Of a stretch of 64,000 bases of DNA, positions 29,089 through 38,004 are shown piece by piece. How positions within the stretch are numbered: position 1 is the first letter of the stretch; each line of letters starts with the position of its first letter. The position numbers and the translations under genes were made by a program. The notes under the pieces were generated by a model. The model saw nothing but the letters and a program-made list of their open reading frames with translations, was not told the origin of the DNA and did not search any database. This DNA comes from Paenibacillus phocaeensis. Lineage in GTDB: Bacteria; Bacillota; Bacilli; Paenibacillales; Paenibacillaceae. The stretch lies in the NCBI RefSeq assembly GCF_900021165.1, contig NZ_FCOQ01000008.1, positions 1 to 64,000 on the forward strand. The letters are read 5' to 3'.

Positions 29089-29209
29089 CCTCTTCAACCT
29101 CCGTTACAAATAAGCATAGCCTTGGCGATCCCAAGATCGCCGTCTGGCGCCATCGCCTTAGCCCCTTCGGAGCCCAAGCCTAACGCCTTTTACCTGCAGC
29201 ATTAGAAAA

Positions 29210-29511
29210 ACAAAAAAAGCCCTTCGTCCAAAGGACGAAAGGCTTTGCTTTCGCGGTACCACCTTTGTTTCGCACATCGGCATTCGGCCTATCAGGCAAC
29301 CGATCCAAAATATGCGACACTCATGCAGATAACGGTTGCTGCCGATCCGTTCTAACCCCATATGCCATGCGGCTCAAACGGACAACTCCCGGGCGACTTC
29401 GGCCAGCTACATATCCTGCGGAATCTCTCAGCCATGGGTTCCGCTCTCTGAAGGGTATGCTGTCTACTCTTCCCGTTCCAAGTCTTTGCCATAGATCTTA
29501 TTACTTTAATC
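29210..29511 (-). promoter_or_regulatory. T-box riboswitch controlling valS
   Basis: About 300 transcribed bases precede the attenuator. The T-box sequence AAGGTGGTACCGCG (29252-29265) pairs with the uncharged tRNA 3' end, and the attenuator terminator follows at 29212-29243. The Stem I area has an AGTA-type bulge (near 29462) and a distal hairpin. A GTA valine codon appears on the 3' side of Stem I (near 29412); this is my best specifier guess. Confidence 0.9.
29212..29243 (-). terminator. T-box attenuator of valS
   Basis: The stem GCCTTTCGTCC / GGACGAAGGGC (arms 29219-29229 and 29233-29243) has a three-base loop and seven T after it in the transcript. The alternative antiterminator would use the T-box sequence just upstream. 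Confidence 0.88.
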
Positions 29512-29517
29512 TATATT

Positions 29518-29546
29518 ATCATAACTTGGAAAGGAACGGGAGTCAA
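29518..29546 (-). promoter_or_regulatory. Promoter of the valS T-box leader
   Basis: The -35 box TTGACT (29541-29546), a 17-bp spacer and the -10 box TATGAT (29518-29523) place the transcript start near 29511. Confidence 0.8.
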
Positions 29547-29574
29547 CAATCCGCCTTTTTTCGCGGGTTAAGCG

Positions 29575-31014
29575 TTAAGGAATGTACAAAATTTGCCCCT
29601 CATTCACCTGGTGCTCAGGCAGTCGGTTATACAGCTGCAGCTCCCGTGAGCTCAAGTGGTAGCGTTGGGCGATGTCGTCCAGCGTTTCTTCGCGCTGCAC
29701 GATGACCAACCGGACTTTGCGGAATGGAGTTTGATCTTCGCTGCTGATGAACAGGTTCTTCCATCGAAGTTCTTCTCCTTCTCCTTGTTCTCCGCTTGCG
29801 CTCAAGCCAAGCAGCTCCGAGGTTTCGTCCGGCGTCCCCTCGGTTACCCGCGAGGAGGAGGAGATCAGCTTCGTCAGGCCGAAGCTCTCTCTTCCGCTCT
29901 CGTCGCCCTTTTTGGCACCCAATGCGATCTTCATTTCCTTCTTCTCTTCAGGCTGGGCATTCGGCCCTTGATCGGCTTCAGAGACCACTACCGTCTCGGC
30001 ATCCGCTTCGCCTACCGCTTCATTTGGTGCAGCAGCCGCTTCTTCGTTCGCTTCATTCGAAGCGGGTTCCAGCTCCGCCGCCTCGACCCCTAAAGCTTCG
30101 CTGGCACGTTCATTCAGCTCGAAGTCGTTCGAAGGGCGGACCTCTTCCTTAAACCATATATCCGCGTCTGACGCCTCTGCGGAATCGGCAAAAGTTTCCA
30201 CCGCGGCGCCAAAGTCGGCAGCGGATTCCTTGTCCGCCCATGGATTGGACTCCTGGAAGGCGGAGACATCCTCCGTCCAGGCCAGAACCTCCTGCGGCTC
30301 GTCCGCATTTCGTTTTTGTGCGTTGAGCACATCCTCCGGAAACGCCTGCCAGGAAGCGAATTGAGGAACTTGCGGAACCCCTTCTTCCTGCGGTTCCAGT
30401 TCCGATACCGCCTCGGGCTTGGCTCCTTCTGCTTCTTCAGCTTCGCGGGTTAACGAGTTCCAGGAAAATACCGGCTCGTGACGGATTTCGTCCGCGAGCA
30501 AGGGTGTCGCCGTCGTCGATTCAACGGGATCAAAGTCTTCCGGCTCCGAAGCGGCTAAATCCGTTTCCGATTCCGGTTCGTCTCCCCGGATTGCGGATAC
30601 GACATGTGCCGTTGTGAACTCCCGATCCTTCCAAGCCTCTTGCTCGGACAGCAGGGAGGACGTTTCCACGCCCTGAAGCGACAAGACCCCCGTAATGTTT
30701 AGACTGCGCGAGCTGAGCAGGTCGACGTCGAAATTTTCGATTTCCACGGTGATATCCTCCAACCGGTTCACCCGGCTAAGCGGTATCGTAATTTCAACGG
30801 GAATATAATGCGCAAGCTCCCTCGTCTCCCCTTCTCCCCGGTACTGCCCCGACAACAGCAAATGGCCGCGCAGCGCGGCATACTCCTCCCCGGGAATCAC
30901 CTGGATTTTCGGATAAAGCTCAATTTCCTCCAACTCTTCAATGCCGATCACATCTTCAGAAAGATGGATGCGCTCGTAAATATCAAACCTGAGACCATAG
31001 GATTGATCAGCCAA
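29575..31014 (-). CDS. spoVID: SpoVID-like spore coat morphogenetic protein
   Basis: About 479 residues. A conserved N-terminal beta-rich region (1-130) is followed by a long acidic, Ala/Glu/Ser-rich middle (about 140-410) and a C-terminal LysM domain (about 430-479, VQREETLDDIAQRYHLS). This is the SpoVID layout; SpoVID drives coat encasement and binds SafA in B. subtilis. I chose a TTG at 31014 with AGGAGG seven bases away; a GTG three bases earlier is also possible. The position between valS and hemL matches Bacillus. The low-complexity middle is poorly conserved. Confidence 0.82.
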   Translation of the reverse strand: MADQSYGLRFDIYERIHLSEDVIGIEELEEIELYPKIQVIPGEEYAALRGHLLLSGQYRGEGETRELAHYIPVEITIPLSRVNRLEDITVEIENFDVDLLSSRSLNITGVLSLQGVETSSLLSEQEAWKDREFTTAHVVSAIRGDEPESETDLAASEPEDFDPVESTTATPLLADEIRHEPVFSWNSLTREAEEAEGAKPEAVSELEPQEEGVPQVPQFASWQAFPEDVLNAQKRNADEPQEVLAWTEDVSAFQESNPWADKESAADFGAAVETFADSAEASDADIWFKEEVRPSNDFELNERASEALGVEAAELEPASNEANEEAAAAPNEAVGEADAETVVVSEADQGPNAQPEEKKEMKIALGAKKGDESGRESFGLTKLISSSSRVTEGTPDETSELLGLSASGEQGEGEELRWKNLFISSEDQTPFRKVRLVIVQREETLDDIAQRYHLSSRELQLYNRLPEHQVNEGQILYIP

Positions 31015-31168
31015 CACGTTACCTCCTTTCAGCATATCCAGACCTGATTAAAAATCGATGGATCATGATCGAAATCATCCTCGTTTAATCTATATGCTTT
31101 AAAAAGGAGTGCATGCCTGCTTTTTGCCTCCGCGGCGATCACACTGCACTGTTCTACCGGCACGCCCG

Positions 31169-32107
31169 TTAACGGAGGCGCTCACGCAAACGAATCAGAT
31201 CCGGGGGCCAGGGATCGTCGATCTCTACCGTTTCTCCGGAGAGCGGATGCGGGAACAACAGCCGCTCGCCATGCAGCGCTTGGCGCGGCAGCCATTTCGC
31301 GCTTCCGCCATATAGCGAATCGCCTGCAAGCGGGTGACCCGCCGCGCTTAGATGGACGCGAATTTGATGGGTCCGGCCGGTCTCCAGAGTCAGCCTCACG
31401 AGGCTGATTTCGTGCCGCGGATAGACCTCCAGCAGCTCCACGTGCGTGATCGCCGGCTTGCCGCCGGGGGATACCCGGCGCCGCTGGGGATGATGCCGGT
31501 CCCGGCCGATCGGCTGGTCGATAACCTTAAGCCGAGGGCTGACGATGCCCTGCACGAACGCGATGTAGGTGCGGCCGATTTCCTTGCGGCTCATCGCTTC
31601 GTCCAGCTTCAACTGAGCGTATTCATTTTTGGCGAACAGCACAGGCCCGGACGTATATTCATCAAGCCGGTGAATATGGGCTGCGGCGATCGGCTCGCCA
31701 AGGTTGGCATACCATCCGGCTACGCGGTTGGCAAGCGTGTCCGACGAAGCCGCTGTCTCGCGGGCAGCTCCCCTCGCATTCTCGCCGCCGTCCGGATGGA
31801 CTTTTAGCCCTGCCGGCTTGTGCACGACAAGGCAAAAATCATCCTCGTATAACAGTTGAAGCTCCGCCTCATGCGGAGCATACTGCGAAGCTCTGGGCGG
31901 AAAGGCCCGCAATCGCAAGCGGTCCCCGGCAAGCTTGATCCCGCCTTCCGCGAGCAGCTTGCGTATGAGCTTGGGAGGAGCCTGCAGCCCCTCCCCCAGC
32001 CAAGCTGCCGCTGCATCCAGGCGGTCTTGCCCTTCGCGCACAGACAGCTTGCCGGGCATCAGCTCGAGCCATTCGCCGCGCCGCATCCAGGTCAGCTTGG
32101 CGCTCAC
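31169..32107 (-). CDS. RluA/RluD-family RNA pseudouridine synthase
   Basis: Isomerises uridine to pseudouridine in RNA. The catalytic motif [11 protein letters not shown] (about residue 147) contains the active aspartate. Further family blocks are [28 protein letters not shown] and [28 protein letters not shown]. It has 312 residues. The N-terminal 75 residues look like a weak S4-type region. The GTG start overlaps the hemL stop (GTGA), so it may be translated with hemL. Which uridine it modifies cannot be read from sequence. It sits where B. subtilis has no such gene. Confidence 0.9.
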   Translation of the reverse strand: MSAKLTWMRRGEWLELMPGKLSVREGQDRLDAAAAWLGEGLQAPPKLIRKLLAEGGIKLAGDRLRLRAFPPRASQYAPHEAELQLLYEDDFCLVVHKPAGLKVHPDGGENARGAARETAASSDTLANRVAGWYANLGEPIAAAHIHRLDEYTSGPVLFAKNEYAQLKLDEAMSRKEIGRTYIAFVQGIVSPRLKVIDQPIGRDRHHPQRRRVSPGGKPAITHVELLEVYPRHEISLVRLTLETGRTHQIRVHLSAAGHPLAGDSLYGGSAKWLPRQALHGERLLFPHPLSGETVEIDDPWPPDLIRLRERLR

Positions 32108-33408
32108 AGCTTTTGCAGCGCCAAGCGATGCGCTTCGACGGTTAATTCGATATCTTCGTCCGTATGCACGCCGGAGACGAACATCCCCTCGAACTGCGAT
32201 GGCGCCACGTTGATCCCCTGTTCAACCAATGCCGCGAAGTAACGGCGGAACAGGTCGAGGTCACTCGTTTTGGCCGTATCATAGTTGATAACTTTCTCCT
32301 CGGTAAAAAACGGACAAACCATCGAACCCACACGATTGATCGTGCACGGAATCCCCCGTTCTTTGGCGTTGCGTGCCAACCCTTCTTCAAGTTTCGCTGA
32401 AAGGCGCTCCAGCCGATCGTACACCTCCGGCGTGAGCAGCGACAGCGTCGTATAACCGGCAACCATCGCCAGCGGGTTCCCGCTCAGCGTCCCGGCTTGA
32501 TAAATCGGCCCGTTCGGCGCGATTTGCTCCATGATTTCGCGTTTCCCGCCGTACGCTCCAACGGGCAGCCCGCCGCCGATGACTTTGCCGAGGCAGGTCA
32601 AATCCGGCGTAATCCCGAAGCGTCCTTGCGCACAGTTCAAATGAACGCGGAAGCCCGTCATCACTTCGTCGAAAATCAGCAAACTGCCATATTGCTCGGT
32701 AATACGGCGAAGTCCTTCCAGGAATCCCGGCAGCGGAGGGACAACGCCCATGTTCCCGGCCACCGGCTCAACGATGACGCCGGCGATCTCCTCGCCGAAA
32801 CGCTCAAATGCCAATTCGACAGAGGCCAAATCGTTATACGGTACCGCAATCGTATTCGCGGCGACGCCCTCCGGCACCCCGGGGCTGTCCGGCAGCCCTA
32901 GCGTAGCGACACCGGAACCCGCCTTGATCAGCAGACTGTCGGCATGGCCGTGATAGGAACCTTCGAATTTCATAATTTTACTGCGGCCGGTATATCCCCG
33001 CGCCAAGCGAATCGCGCTCATCGTCGCTTCCGTTCCCGAGTTGACCATTCGCACGACATCGATCGATGGAACCCGCTCTGCGACCAGTTGGGCCATTTGC
33101 GTCTCCAGCAGCGTGGGCGCTCCGAAGCTTGTCCCTTTGGCGGCCGTCTCCTGCAGGGCACGAACCACTTCCGGATGAGCATGCCCCATAATCAGCGGGC
33201 CCCAGGAACCCACATAATCGATAAAGCTGTTGCCGTCGATATCATAAATCCGGGAACCGCTCCCGTGCTCGATGTACATTGGCGTTAAGCCTACGGATTT
33301 AAACGCCCGCACCGGGCTGTTGACCCCGCCGGGCAGAACCCGCTTTGCTTCCTCGAAAGCCTGCCGCGATTGTTCCTCGCTGCGCCGGCCAATCGTGTTA
33401 TTGCTCAT
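32104..33408 (-). CDS. hemL: Glutamate-1-semialdehyde 2,1-aminomutase
   Basis: A PLP enzyme converting glutamate-1-semialdehyde to 5-aminolaevulinate. The PLP lysine lies in [20 protein letters not shown] (about residue 265), with FDEVMTGFR just before and [16 protein letters not shown] at about 120. The start is ATG at 33408 (434 residues) behind GGAGGGG; an upstream in-frame start at 33450 would run into the large inverted repeat and has no ribosome site. It is the last haem gene of the operon. Confidence 0.96.
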   Translation of the reverse strand: MSNNTIGRRSEEQSRQAFEEAKRVLPGGVNSPVRAFKSVGLTPMYIEHGSGSRIYDIDGNSFIDYVGSWGPLIMGHAHPEVVRALQETAAKGTSFGAPTLLETQMAQLVAERVPSIDVVRMVNSGTEATMSAIRLARGYTGRSKIMKFEGSYHGHADSLLIKAGSGVATLGLPDSPGVPEGVAANTIAVPYNDLASVELAFERFGEEIAGVIVEPVAGNMGVVPPLPGFLEGLRRITEQYGSLLIFDEVMTGFRVHLNCAQGRFGITPDLTCLGKVIGGGLPVGAYGGKREIMEQIAPNGPIYQAGTLSGNPLAMVAGYTTLSLLTPEVYDRLERLSAKLEEGLARNAKERGIPCTINRVGSMVCPFFTEEKVINYDTAKTSDLDLFRRYFAALVEQGINVAPSQFEGMFVSGVHTDEDIELTVEAHRLALQKL

Positions 33409-33447
33409 CGATACCCCTCCTCTGATGTCCCTCAAGGTCGCCCTTCG

Positions 33448-33540
33448 CACGATTATCCCTTTGATTAAGGGGAGCTGGGACCGGATTGAGGCGAGCTCTT
33501 CTCCCGTAACCTGGCTCTCTGATCAAAAGGGATAATCGTG
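33448..33540. repeat. Large inverted repeat in the hemB-hemL spacer
   Basis: The arms CACGATTATCCCTTTGAT (33448-33465) and ATCAAAAGGGATAATCGTG (33522-33540) are complementary except for one extra A. The 56-base interior contains a second pairing, GGGAG with CTCCC. It lies in the 180-bp spacer between hemB and hemL, ending about 40 bp before the hemL ATG. There is no U-tract, so a terminator is unlikely. It could be an RNA structure controlling hemL or a small mobile remnant. Confidence 0.8.
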
Positions 33541-33589
33541 TAAAGCGTCCGACCCGTATGTGTATTGATTTTCCGATCCCCTGCTGAGC

Positions 33590-34594
33590 TTACGATTGCT
33601 CGCGCAGCCAACGAGCCATATCCTTGGCGAAATACGTAATGATGATATCCGCACCTGCCCGCTTCATACCAAGCAGCATTTCGGTGACGATCGCCCGCTC
33701 GTTGATCCAGCCTTGCTGTGCAGCCGCTTTAACCATCGAATATTCCCCGCTCACGTTATAAGCGACTAACGGCAGATCAAATTGATCCCGCAGCAGGCGC
33801 AGGATGTCCATGAAGGCCAGCGCCGGCTTAACCATCAGCATATCCGCGCCTTCCATCACATCGGATTCCGCTTCCCGCAAGGCCTCCCGGACGTTCGCCG
33901 GGTCCATTTGGTACGTCTTCCGGTCGCCGAACTGCGGCGCCGAGTCAGCCGCCTCACGGAAAGGCCCGTAGAAAGCGGAGGCATATTTCACGGAATACGA
34001 CATGATCGGCACATGGCTGAAGCCGGCTTCATCAAGCCCGGAACGGATCGCTTGCACGAATCCATCCATCATATTGGACGGGGCGATGATGTCGGCGCCT
34101 GCGCGCGCTTGAGAGACCGCTGTTTTCACCAGCAGCTCCAGCGACTCGTCATTCATCACATCGCCGCACACCTGCCCGTCGCGTTCAAAGGTATGCACCA
34201 TGCCGCAGTGGCCATGGTCGGTAAATTCGCATAAGCAGGTGTCGGCAACAACCAGCAAATCCGGATACCGCGACTTAATGACCCGCGTCGCTTCCTGCAC
34301 GATGCCGTCCTCCGCAAAACCCGAGGTGCCCACACTGTCTTTCGTTTCCGGAATCCCGAACAGCAATACCGCTGGTATGCCCAGATCAACGATCTCCTTC
34401 ACTTCCTCCTCCAGCGTATCCAGCGAGAAATGAAACACGCCGGGCATCGACGAAATTTCATTTTTGACGCCGCTCCCGTAGGTTACGAAGATCGGTTGGA
34501 TGAAGTCGTCCACCGTCAGGACGGTTTCACGCACCATCCCGCGAATCGCAGCCGACTGACGCAGCCGGCGATGTCTTACAATCGGAAAATTCAT
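33590..34594 (-). CDS. hemB: Delta-aminolaevulinic acid dehydratase (porphobilinogen synthase)
   Basis: Condenses two 5-aminolaevulinates to porphobilinogen. The zinc-binding cysteines are C120, C122 and C130 ([13 protein letters not shown]). The substrate lysines are in [14 protein letters not shown] (about 200) and LMVKPALAF (about 250). It has 334 residues from an ATG. The cysteine-rich metal site marks it as the zinc-type enzyme. It follows the fused cobA/hemD gene. Confidence 0.97.
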   Translation of the reverse strand: MNFPIVRHRRLRQSAAIRGMVRETVLTVDDFIQPIFVTYGSGVKNEISSMPGVFHFSLDTLEEEVKEIVDLGIPAVLLFGIPETKDSVGTSGFAEDGIVQEATRVIKSRYPDLLVVADTCLCEFTDHGHCGMVHTFERDGQVCGDVMNDESLELLVKTAVSQARAGADIIAPSNMMDGFVQAIRSGLDEAGFSHVPIMSYSVKYASAFYGPFREAADSAPQFGDRKTYQMDPANVREALREAESDVMEGADMLMVKPALAFMDILRLLRDQFDLPLVAYNVSGEYSMVKAAAQQGWINERAIVTEMLLGMKRAGADIIITYFAKDMARWLREQS

Positions 34595-34627
34595 GATTGA
34601 TTCCCTCCTAAGTATGCAAGCACGGGG

Positions 34628-36199
34628 TCAAGCCTCCGTGTTAAAAAAACTTCCGTCCACCGAAGCCGTCCGCGCTTTCCAGGCGCACAACGCTTGAATC
34701 AAGCTCTCAATCGTCGCCTCTTCCGCAAGAATTGACACATTCAGGCCGGCTTCTTCCGCCGTTTTTGCCGTGACCGGGCCGATACAGGCGATCGCCACGC
34801 CCCGGAGCGCAGCGGCCGGATCGGCTACGCCCATCCCGGCCAACGCAGCCAGCAAATTCGTCACCGTCGACGAGCTGGTAAAGGTCACGGCGTGGATGCG
34901 GCCCTTCTCGAGCAGCTTCAGCAGCTCGTCGTCCGCTTCCTCTGCCGGCACCGTCCGGTACATGACCGCCTCGGTGACGGTCAGCCCCTGCTCACGCAAG
35001 GCGGCGGGCAGCCAGGCCCGGGCGAGATCGCCGCGGGGCAGCAGCACCTGCTGTCCCGGCTGCAGCTCGCCGCCGTACGTTTCCATCAGGCCCTCGGCCT
35101 GGAACTTGCCCGGCAAGCCTTCCGCTGCGATGCCGCGCTGGCGCAGCGCGGCCTGCGTTGCCGGCCCTACGGCGGCGATCCTCGCCTTGTGCAATGCCCG
35201 CACATCTTTCCCCAGTCTCTCCAGGTGCGAGAAGAAATACTCCACGCCGTTCACGCTCGTGAAGAACACCCAATCGTACCGTTCGAGCTGTGCCAGTGCA
35301 TCGTCGGTCTCCGCCATCACGCGACCCTCCGGCATCACGATGTCGATCACGGGGAACTCATACGGCTCCCCGCCGAGATCTTCGATGCCGCGTACCAATT
35401 CGCTGGCCTGCGAACGGGAGCGGGTCACGAGAATCCGCTTGCCGAACAGCGGCAGCGATTCCGACCACTGGAGCTGCTCTCGCTGGCTCACCACTTCGCC
35501 GACAACCGTGACGGCCGGCGGCTTGAAATCCGCCTCGCGCACCTTCTGCTCAATGTCCGCAAGCGTACCGATCAGCGTCTCTTGCTCGGCTCTCGTTCCC
35601 CAGCGGATGAGCGCAACCGGCGTTTCAGGCGGCCTTCCGTAATGCATTAGCTGCCTGCTGATGTGCCCAATGTTGGCCACGCCCATCATGAACACCAGCG
35701 TGCCGGTCGCGTTGGTCACCTTCTCCCAGTTGATGGACTCGTCGAGCTTGTCCGGGCTCTCATGGCCCGTAATAATCGACACGGATGACGCCATGTCCCG
35801 GTGGGTGACGGGAATCCCGGCATAAGCCGGCACGGAGATGGCAGCCGTAATTCCCGGCACAATTTCATAAGGAATACCGTGCTTGCGCAGCAATTCAGCT
35901 TCTTCGCCGACGCGGCCGAATATCGTCGGGTCCCCGCCCTTCAAGCGAACGACCGTCTTGCCCGCGAGCGCCAAATCGACCAGCAGCTGATTGATATGCT
36001 CCTGCTTCATCGTGTGGCGGTCCGTACGTTTGCCGACATAAATTTTCTCCGCCCCGGCTTTCGCTCTTCGCAACAGGCTGGGGTTGGCAAGTCGATCGTA
36101 GACGATGACATCGCCTTTCATCAGGCAATCAAGCCCTTTCAGCGTAATCAATCGCGCATCCCCGGGGCCTGCGCCAACCAGATAAACTTTACCGGCCAT
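34628..36199 (-). CDS. Fused uroporphyrinogen-III C-methyltransferase / uroporphyrinogen-III synthase
   Basis: About 523 residues in two parts. Residues 1-245 are a SAM-dependent uroporphyrinogen-III methyltransferase (CobA/SUMT: MAGKVYLVGAGPGD, VRLKGGDPTIFGRVGEEAE, GITAAISVPAYAGIPVTHRD). Residues about 255-515 are uroporphyrinogen-III synthase (HemD: RILVTRSRSQASELVRG, AVTFTSSSTVTNLL). One protein thus closes the ring and sends part of it to precorrin-2. I chose the ATG at 36199; in-frame GTG (36211) and ATG (36208) overlap the hemC end and are possible. The next gene in the cluster supplies the precorrin-2 dehydrogenase. Confidence 0.93.
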   Translation of the reverse strand: MAGKVYLVGAGPGDARLITLKGLDCLMKGDVIVYDRLANPSLLRRAKAGAEKIYVGKRTDRHTMKQEHINQLLVDLALAGKTVVRLKGGDPTIFGRVGEEAELLRKHGIPYEIVPGITAAISVPAYAGIPVTHRDMASSVSIITGHESPDKLDESINWEKVTNATGTLVFMMGVANIGHISRQLMHYGRPPETPVALIRWGTRAEQETLIGTLADIEQKVREADFKPPAVTVVGEVVSQREQLQWSESLPLFGKRILVTRSRSQASELVRGIEDLGGEPYEFPVIDIVMPEGRVMAETDDALAQLERYDWVFFTSVNGVEYFFSHLERLGKDVRALHKARIAAVGPATQAALRQRGIAAEGLPGKFQAEGLMETYGGELQPGQQVLLPRGDLARAWLPAALREQGLTVTEAVMYRTVPAEEADDELLKLLEKGRIHAVTFTSSSTVTNLLAALAGMGVADPAAALRGVAIACIGPVTAKTAEEAGLNVSILAEEATIESLIQALCAWKARTASVDGSFFNTEA

Positions 36200-36207
36200 T
36201 CTCTCCA

Positions 36208-37170
36208 TCACTCCCCGGTTTCTTGTAATAAGGCAGCCGCTCCCAGGGAGATCAGCCGTCCGGCAACCTGCTCTCCCAGCTCGACCGGATCCGTCCCCTC
36301 AGCACTTTCCTTCAAAATCGTTCCCCCGTCCGGCGAACCAACCATTCCCGTCAATTGCAGACGCGGTTGACCGCTAGATTCAGATCCGCCTTCCTCCGGC
36401 AGCAGAGTTGCGTAGGCTCCAATCGGCACCTGGCAGCCCCCGTTCAGAACGCCGAGGAATCGGCGCTCCGCCGCAACCGTCACCGCGGTGTCCGGGTCAT
36501 TATATAAGGATAGAAGCCGGCGCACCTCGGCATCTTCTTCGCGGCATTCGATACCAAGCGCCCCTTGGCCAACCGCAGGCAGACAGACCTCCGCAGGAAG
36601 AAAAGCCGTAATTCGATGCTCCCAGCCCATCCGGTATAACCCGGCCGCGGCCAAAATAATCGCATCGAAACCTTCCTCCTCCAGCTTGCGCAAGCGGGAA
36701 TCAATATTGCCGCGGATCGGCTCCAGTACGAGATCTGGACGATAGGCCTTCAGTTGGCTGGCTCGGCGCAGGCTGCTGGTCCCGACCTTGGCGCCTTGCG
36801 GCAGCTCATCGAGGCTCAGACCGCTTCTCGATATCAGCGCATCCCGCGGGTCTACCCGCCGTGGCACCGCGCCGTTGATTAGCCCGTCCGGCAGTACGGA
36901 CGGCATATCCTTCATACTATGTACCGCCAAGTCGATTTCCTTATCCAACATCGCTTGCTCGATTTCCTTGACGAACAACCCTTTGCCGCCCACCTTGGAT
37001 AACGTCACATCCAGGATTCGATCTCCCTTGGTCACAATCTTGCGGATTTCAAAATCAAACGGCAGCTGATGCTCCCGGCAAAGCGCCTTCAAATCGTCGA
37101 TGACCTGTCCCGTTTGCGTTAAAGCCAACTGGCTTTGTCTCGTCCCCACCACGATCGTTCGTTTCGTCAT
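36208..37170 (-). CDS. hemC: Porphobilinogen deaminase (hydroxymethylbilane synthase)
   Basis: Links four porphobilinogens into hydroxymethylbilane. The dipyrromethane cofactor cysteine is in [13 protein letters not shown] (about residue 240). Other marks are [20 protein letters not shown] and [11 protein letters not shown]. The start is ATG at 37170 (320 residues) with GGAGG seven bases upstream. It lies 2 bp after the precorrin-2 dehydrogenase gene. Confidence 0.96.
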   Translation of the reverse strand: MTKRTIVVGTRQSQLALTQTGQVIDDLKALCREHQLPFDFEIRKIVTKGDRILDVTLSKVGGKGLFVKEIEQAMLDKEIDLAVHSMKDMPSVLPDGLINGAVPRRVDPRDALISRSGLSLDELPQGAKVGTSSLRRASQLKAYRPDLVLEPIRGNIDSRLRKLEEEGFDAIILAAAGLYRMGWEHRITAFLPAEVCLPAVGQGALGIECREEDAEVRRLLSLYNDPDTAVTVAAERRFLGVLNGGCQVPIGAYATLLPEEGGSESSGQPRLQLTGMVGSPDGGTILKESAEGTDPVELGEQVAGRLISLGAAALLQETGE

Positions 37171-37172
37171 GC

Positions 37173-37823
37173 TTATTCCTCCGTCTGTTCCTGGATCCAG
37201 GCCGCCATCGCCGCTTCGCTCCACGGGCGGAAGCTCCCTTCCCGAATCGAGGTCAAAATATCGGTCTCGGCCAATCTTCTGAGCAGGTGCTTCCGCTTGT
37301 CGGGATCGCTGATCTGCTCTTTGATATAAGCCCGTGCAGCGCTCAAATAATCGATATACTGTTCATAATCCTCGCCAAAATGTTCGTCCATCTCCCGAAT
37401 CAGCTCCCGCGTTGCCGCAGGTCCTGCTCCCGATGTCGAAACGGCCACCACCAGTCCGCCGCGACGCCATACGCCGGGCGTAATCATGCTGCCGCGCGCG
37501 CCGTCTCCCGCATCATTTACGGGAATGCCCAACGCTTCAGCTTCGGCGGTAACCGCCGCATTGACCTCCGGCCGATCCGTCGCGGCGAAGGCAAGGAACG
37601 CTCCGGCAAGATCCCCCTGCCGGTATTCGCGTTGCATCCAATCGACCAGACGCCGCTCACGATGGAGGCGCTCCAGGCCTTCGGCAAGCACAGGACTGAC
37701 CACGACGGTATGCGCGCCCGCTTGGATTAACATCGTCGCCTTCCGCTCAGCTACCGGCCCGCCACCGATCACAACGCAGCGCCGGCCGGCCAAATTCAGC
37801 AGGACGGGCACGTAATAAGGCAT
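37173..37823 (-). CDS. Precorrin-2 dehydrogenase / sirohydrochlorin ferrochelatase-like protein (YlnF/Met8 type)
   Basis: A 216-residue protein with an N-terminal NAD-binding fold ([13 protein letters not shown], about 15-27) and a short helical C-terminal part. It fits the SirC/YlnF/Met8N family that oxidises precorrin-2 to sirohydrochlorin; whether it also inserts iron is not decidable here. The start is ATG at 37823 behind GGGAGG. It occupies the place between hemA and hemC where B. subtilis has the membrane protein HemX. Confidence 0.88.
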   Translation of the reverse strand: MPYYVPVLLNLAGRRCVVIGGGPVAERKATMLIQAGAHTVVVSPVLAEGLERLHRERRLVDWMQREYRQGDLAGAFLAFAATDRPEVNAAVTAEAEALGIPVNDAGDGARGSMITPGVWRRGGLVVAVSTSGAGPAATRELIREMDEHFGEDYEQYIDYLSAARAYIKEQISDPDKRKHLLRRLAETDILTSIREGSFRPWSEAAMAAWIQEQTEE

Positions 37824-37902
37824 GGCGTTCCCTCCCAAACCCTTATTTCAACTGTTAATAGCATACCCTACCCTGCCGCATTTTTCCATGTCTCATCCCC
37901 TC

Positions 37903-37979
37903 AAAAAAAGCCCTTCCCCCTCGGCTTCAGCATCGAATCAGCCATGCGATTCGGGTGCATCCGGCAGAGGGCTCAGGGC
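37903..37979 (-). terminator. Complex hairpin with T-run between hemA and the sirC-like gene
   Basis: A branched structure (outer GCCCT with AGGGC, inner CGAATC with GATTCG) is followed in the transcript by seven T (37903-37909). It lies downstream of hemA but inside the haem operon, so it may be a partial terminator or attenuator that sets the hemA to downstream ratio. Confidence 0.65.
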
Positions 37980-38004
37980 GTTCTTGAGGCCTGGCTTATA
38001 AAGT

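Noticed and set aside
33448-33540. Rho-independent terminator of hemB
   Set aside because: The arms are far apart, the loop is long and no T-run follows on either strand; it was recorded as an inverted repeat instead.
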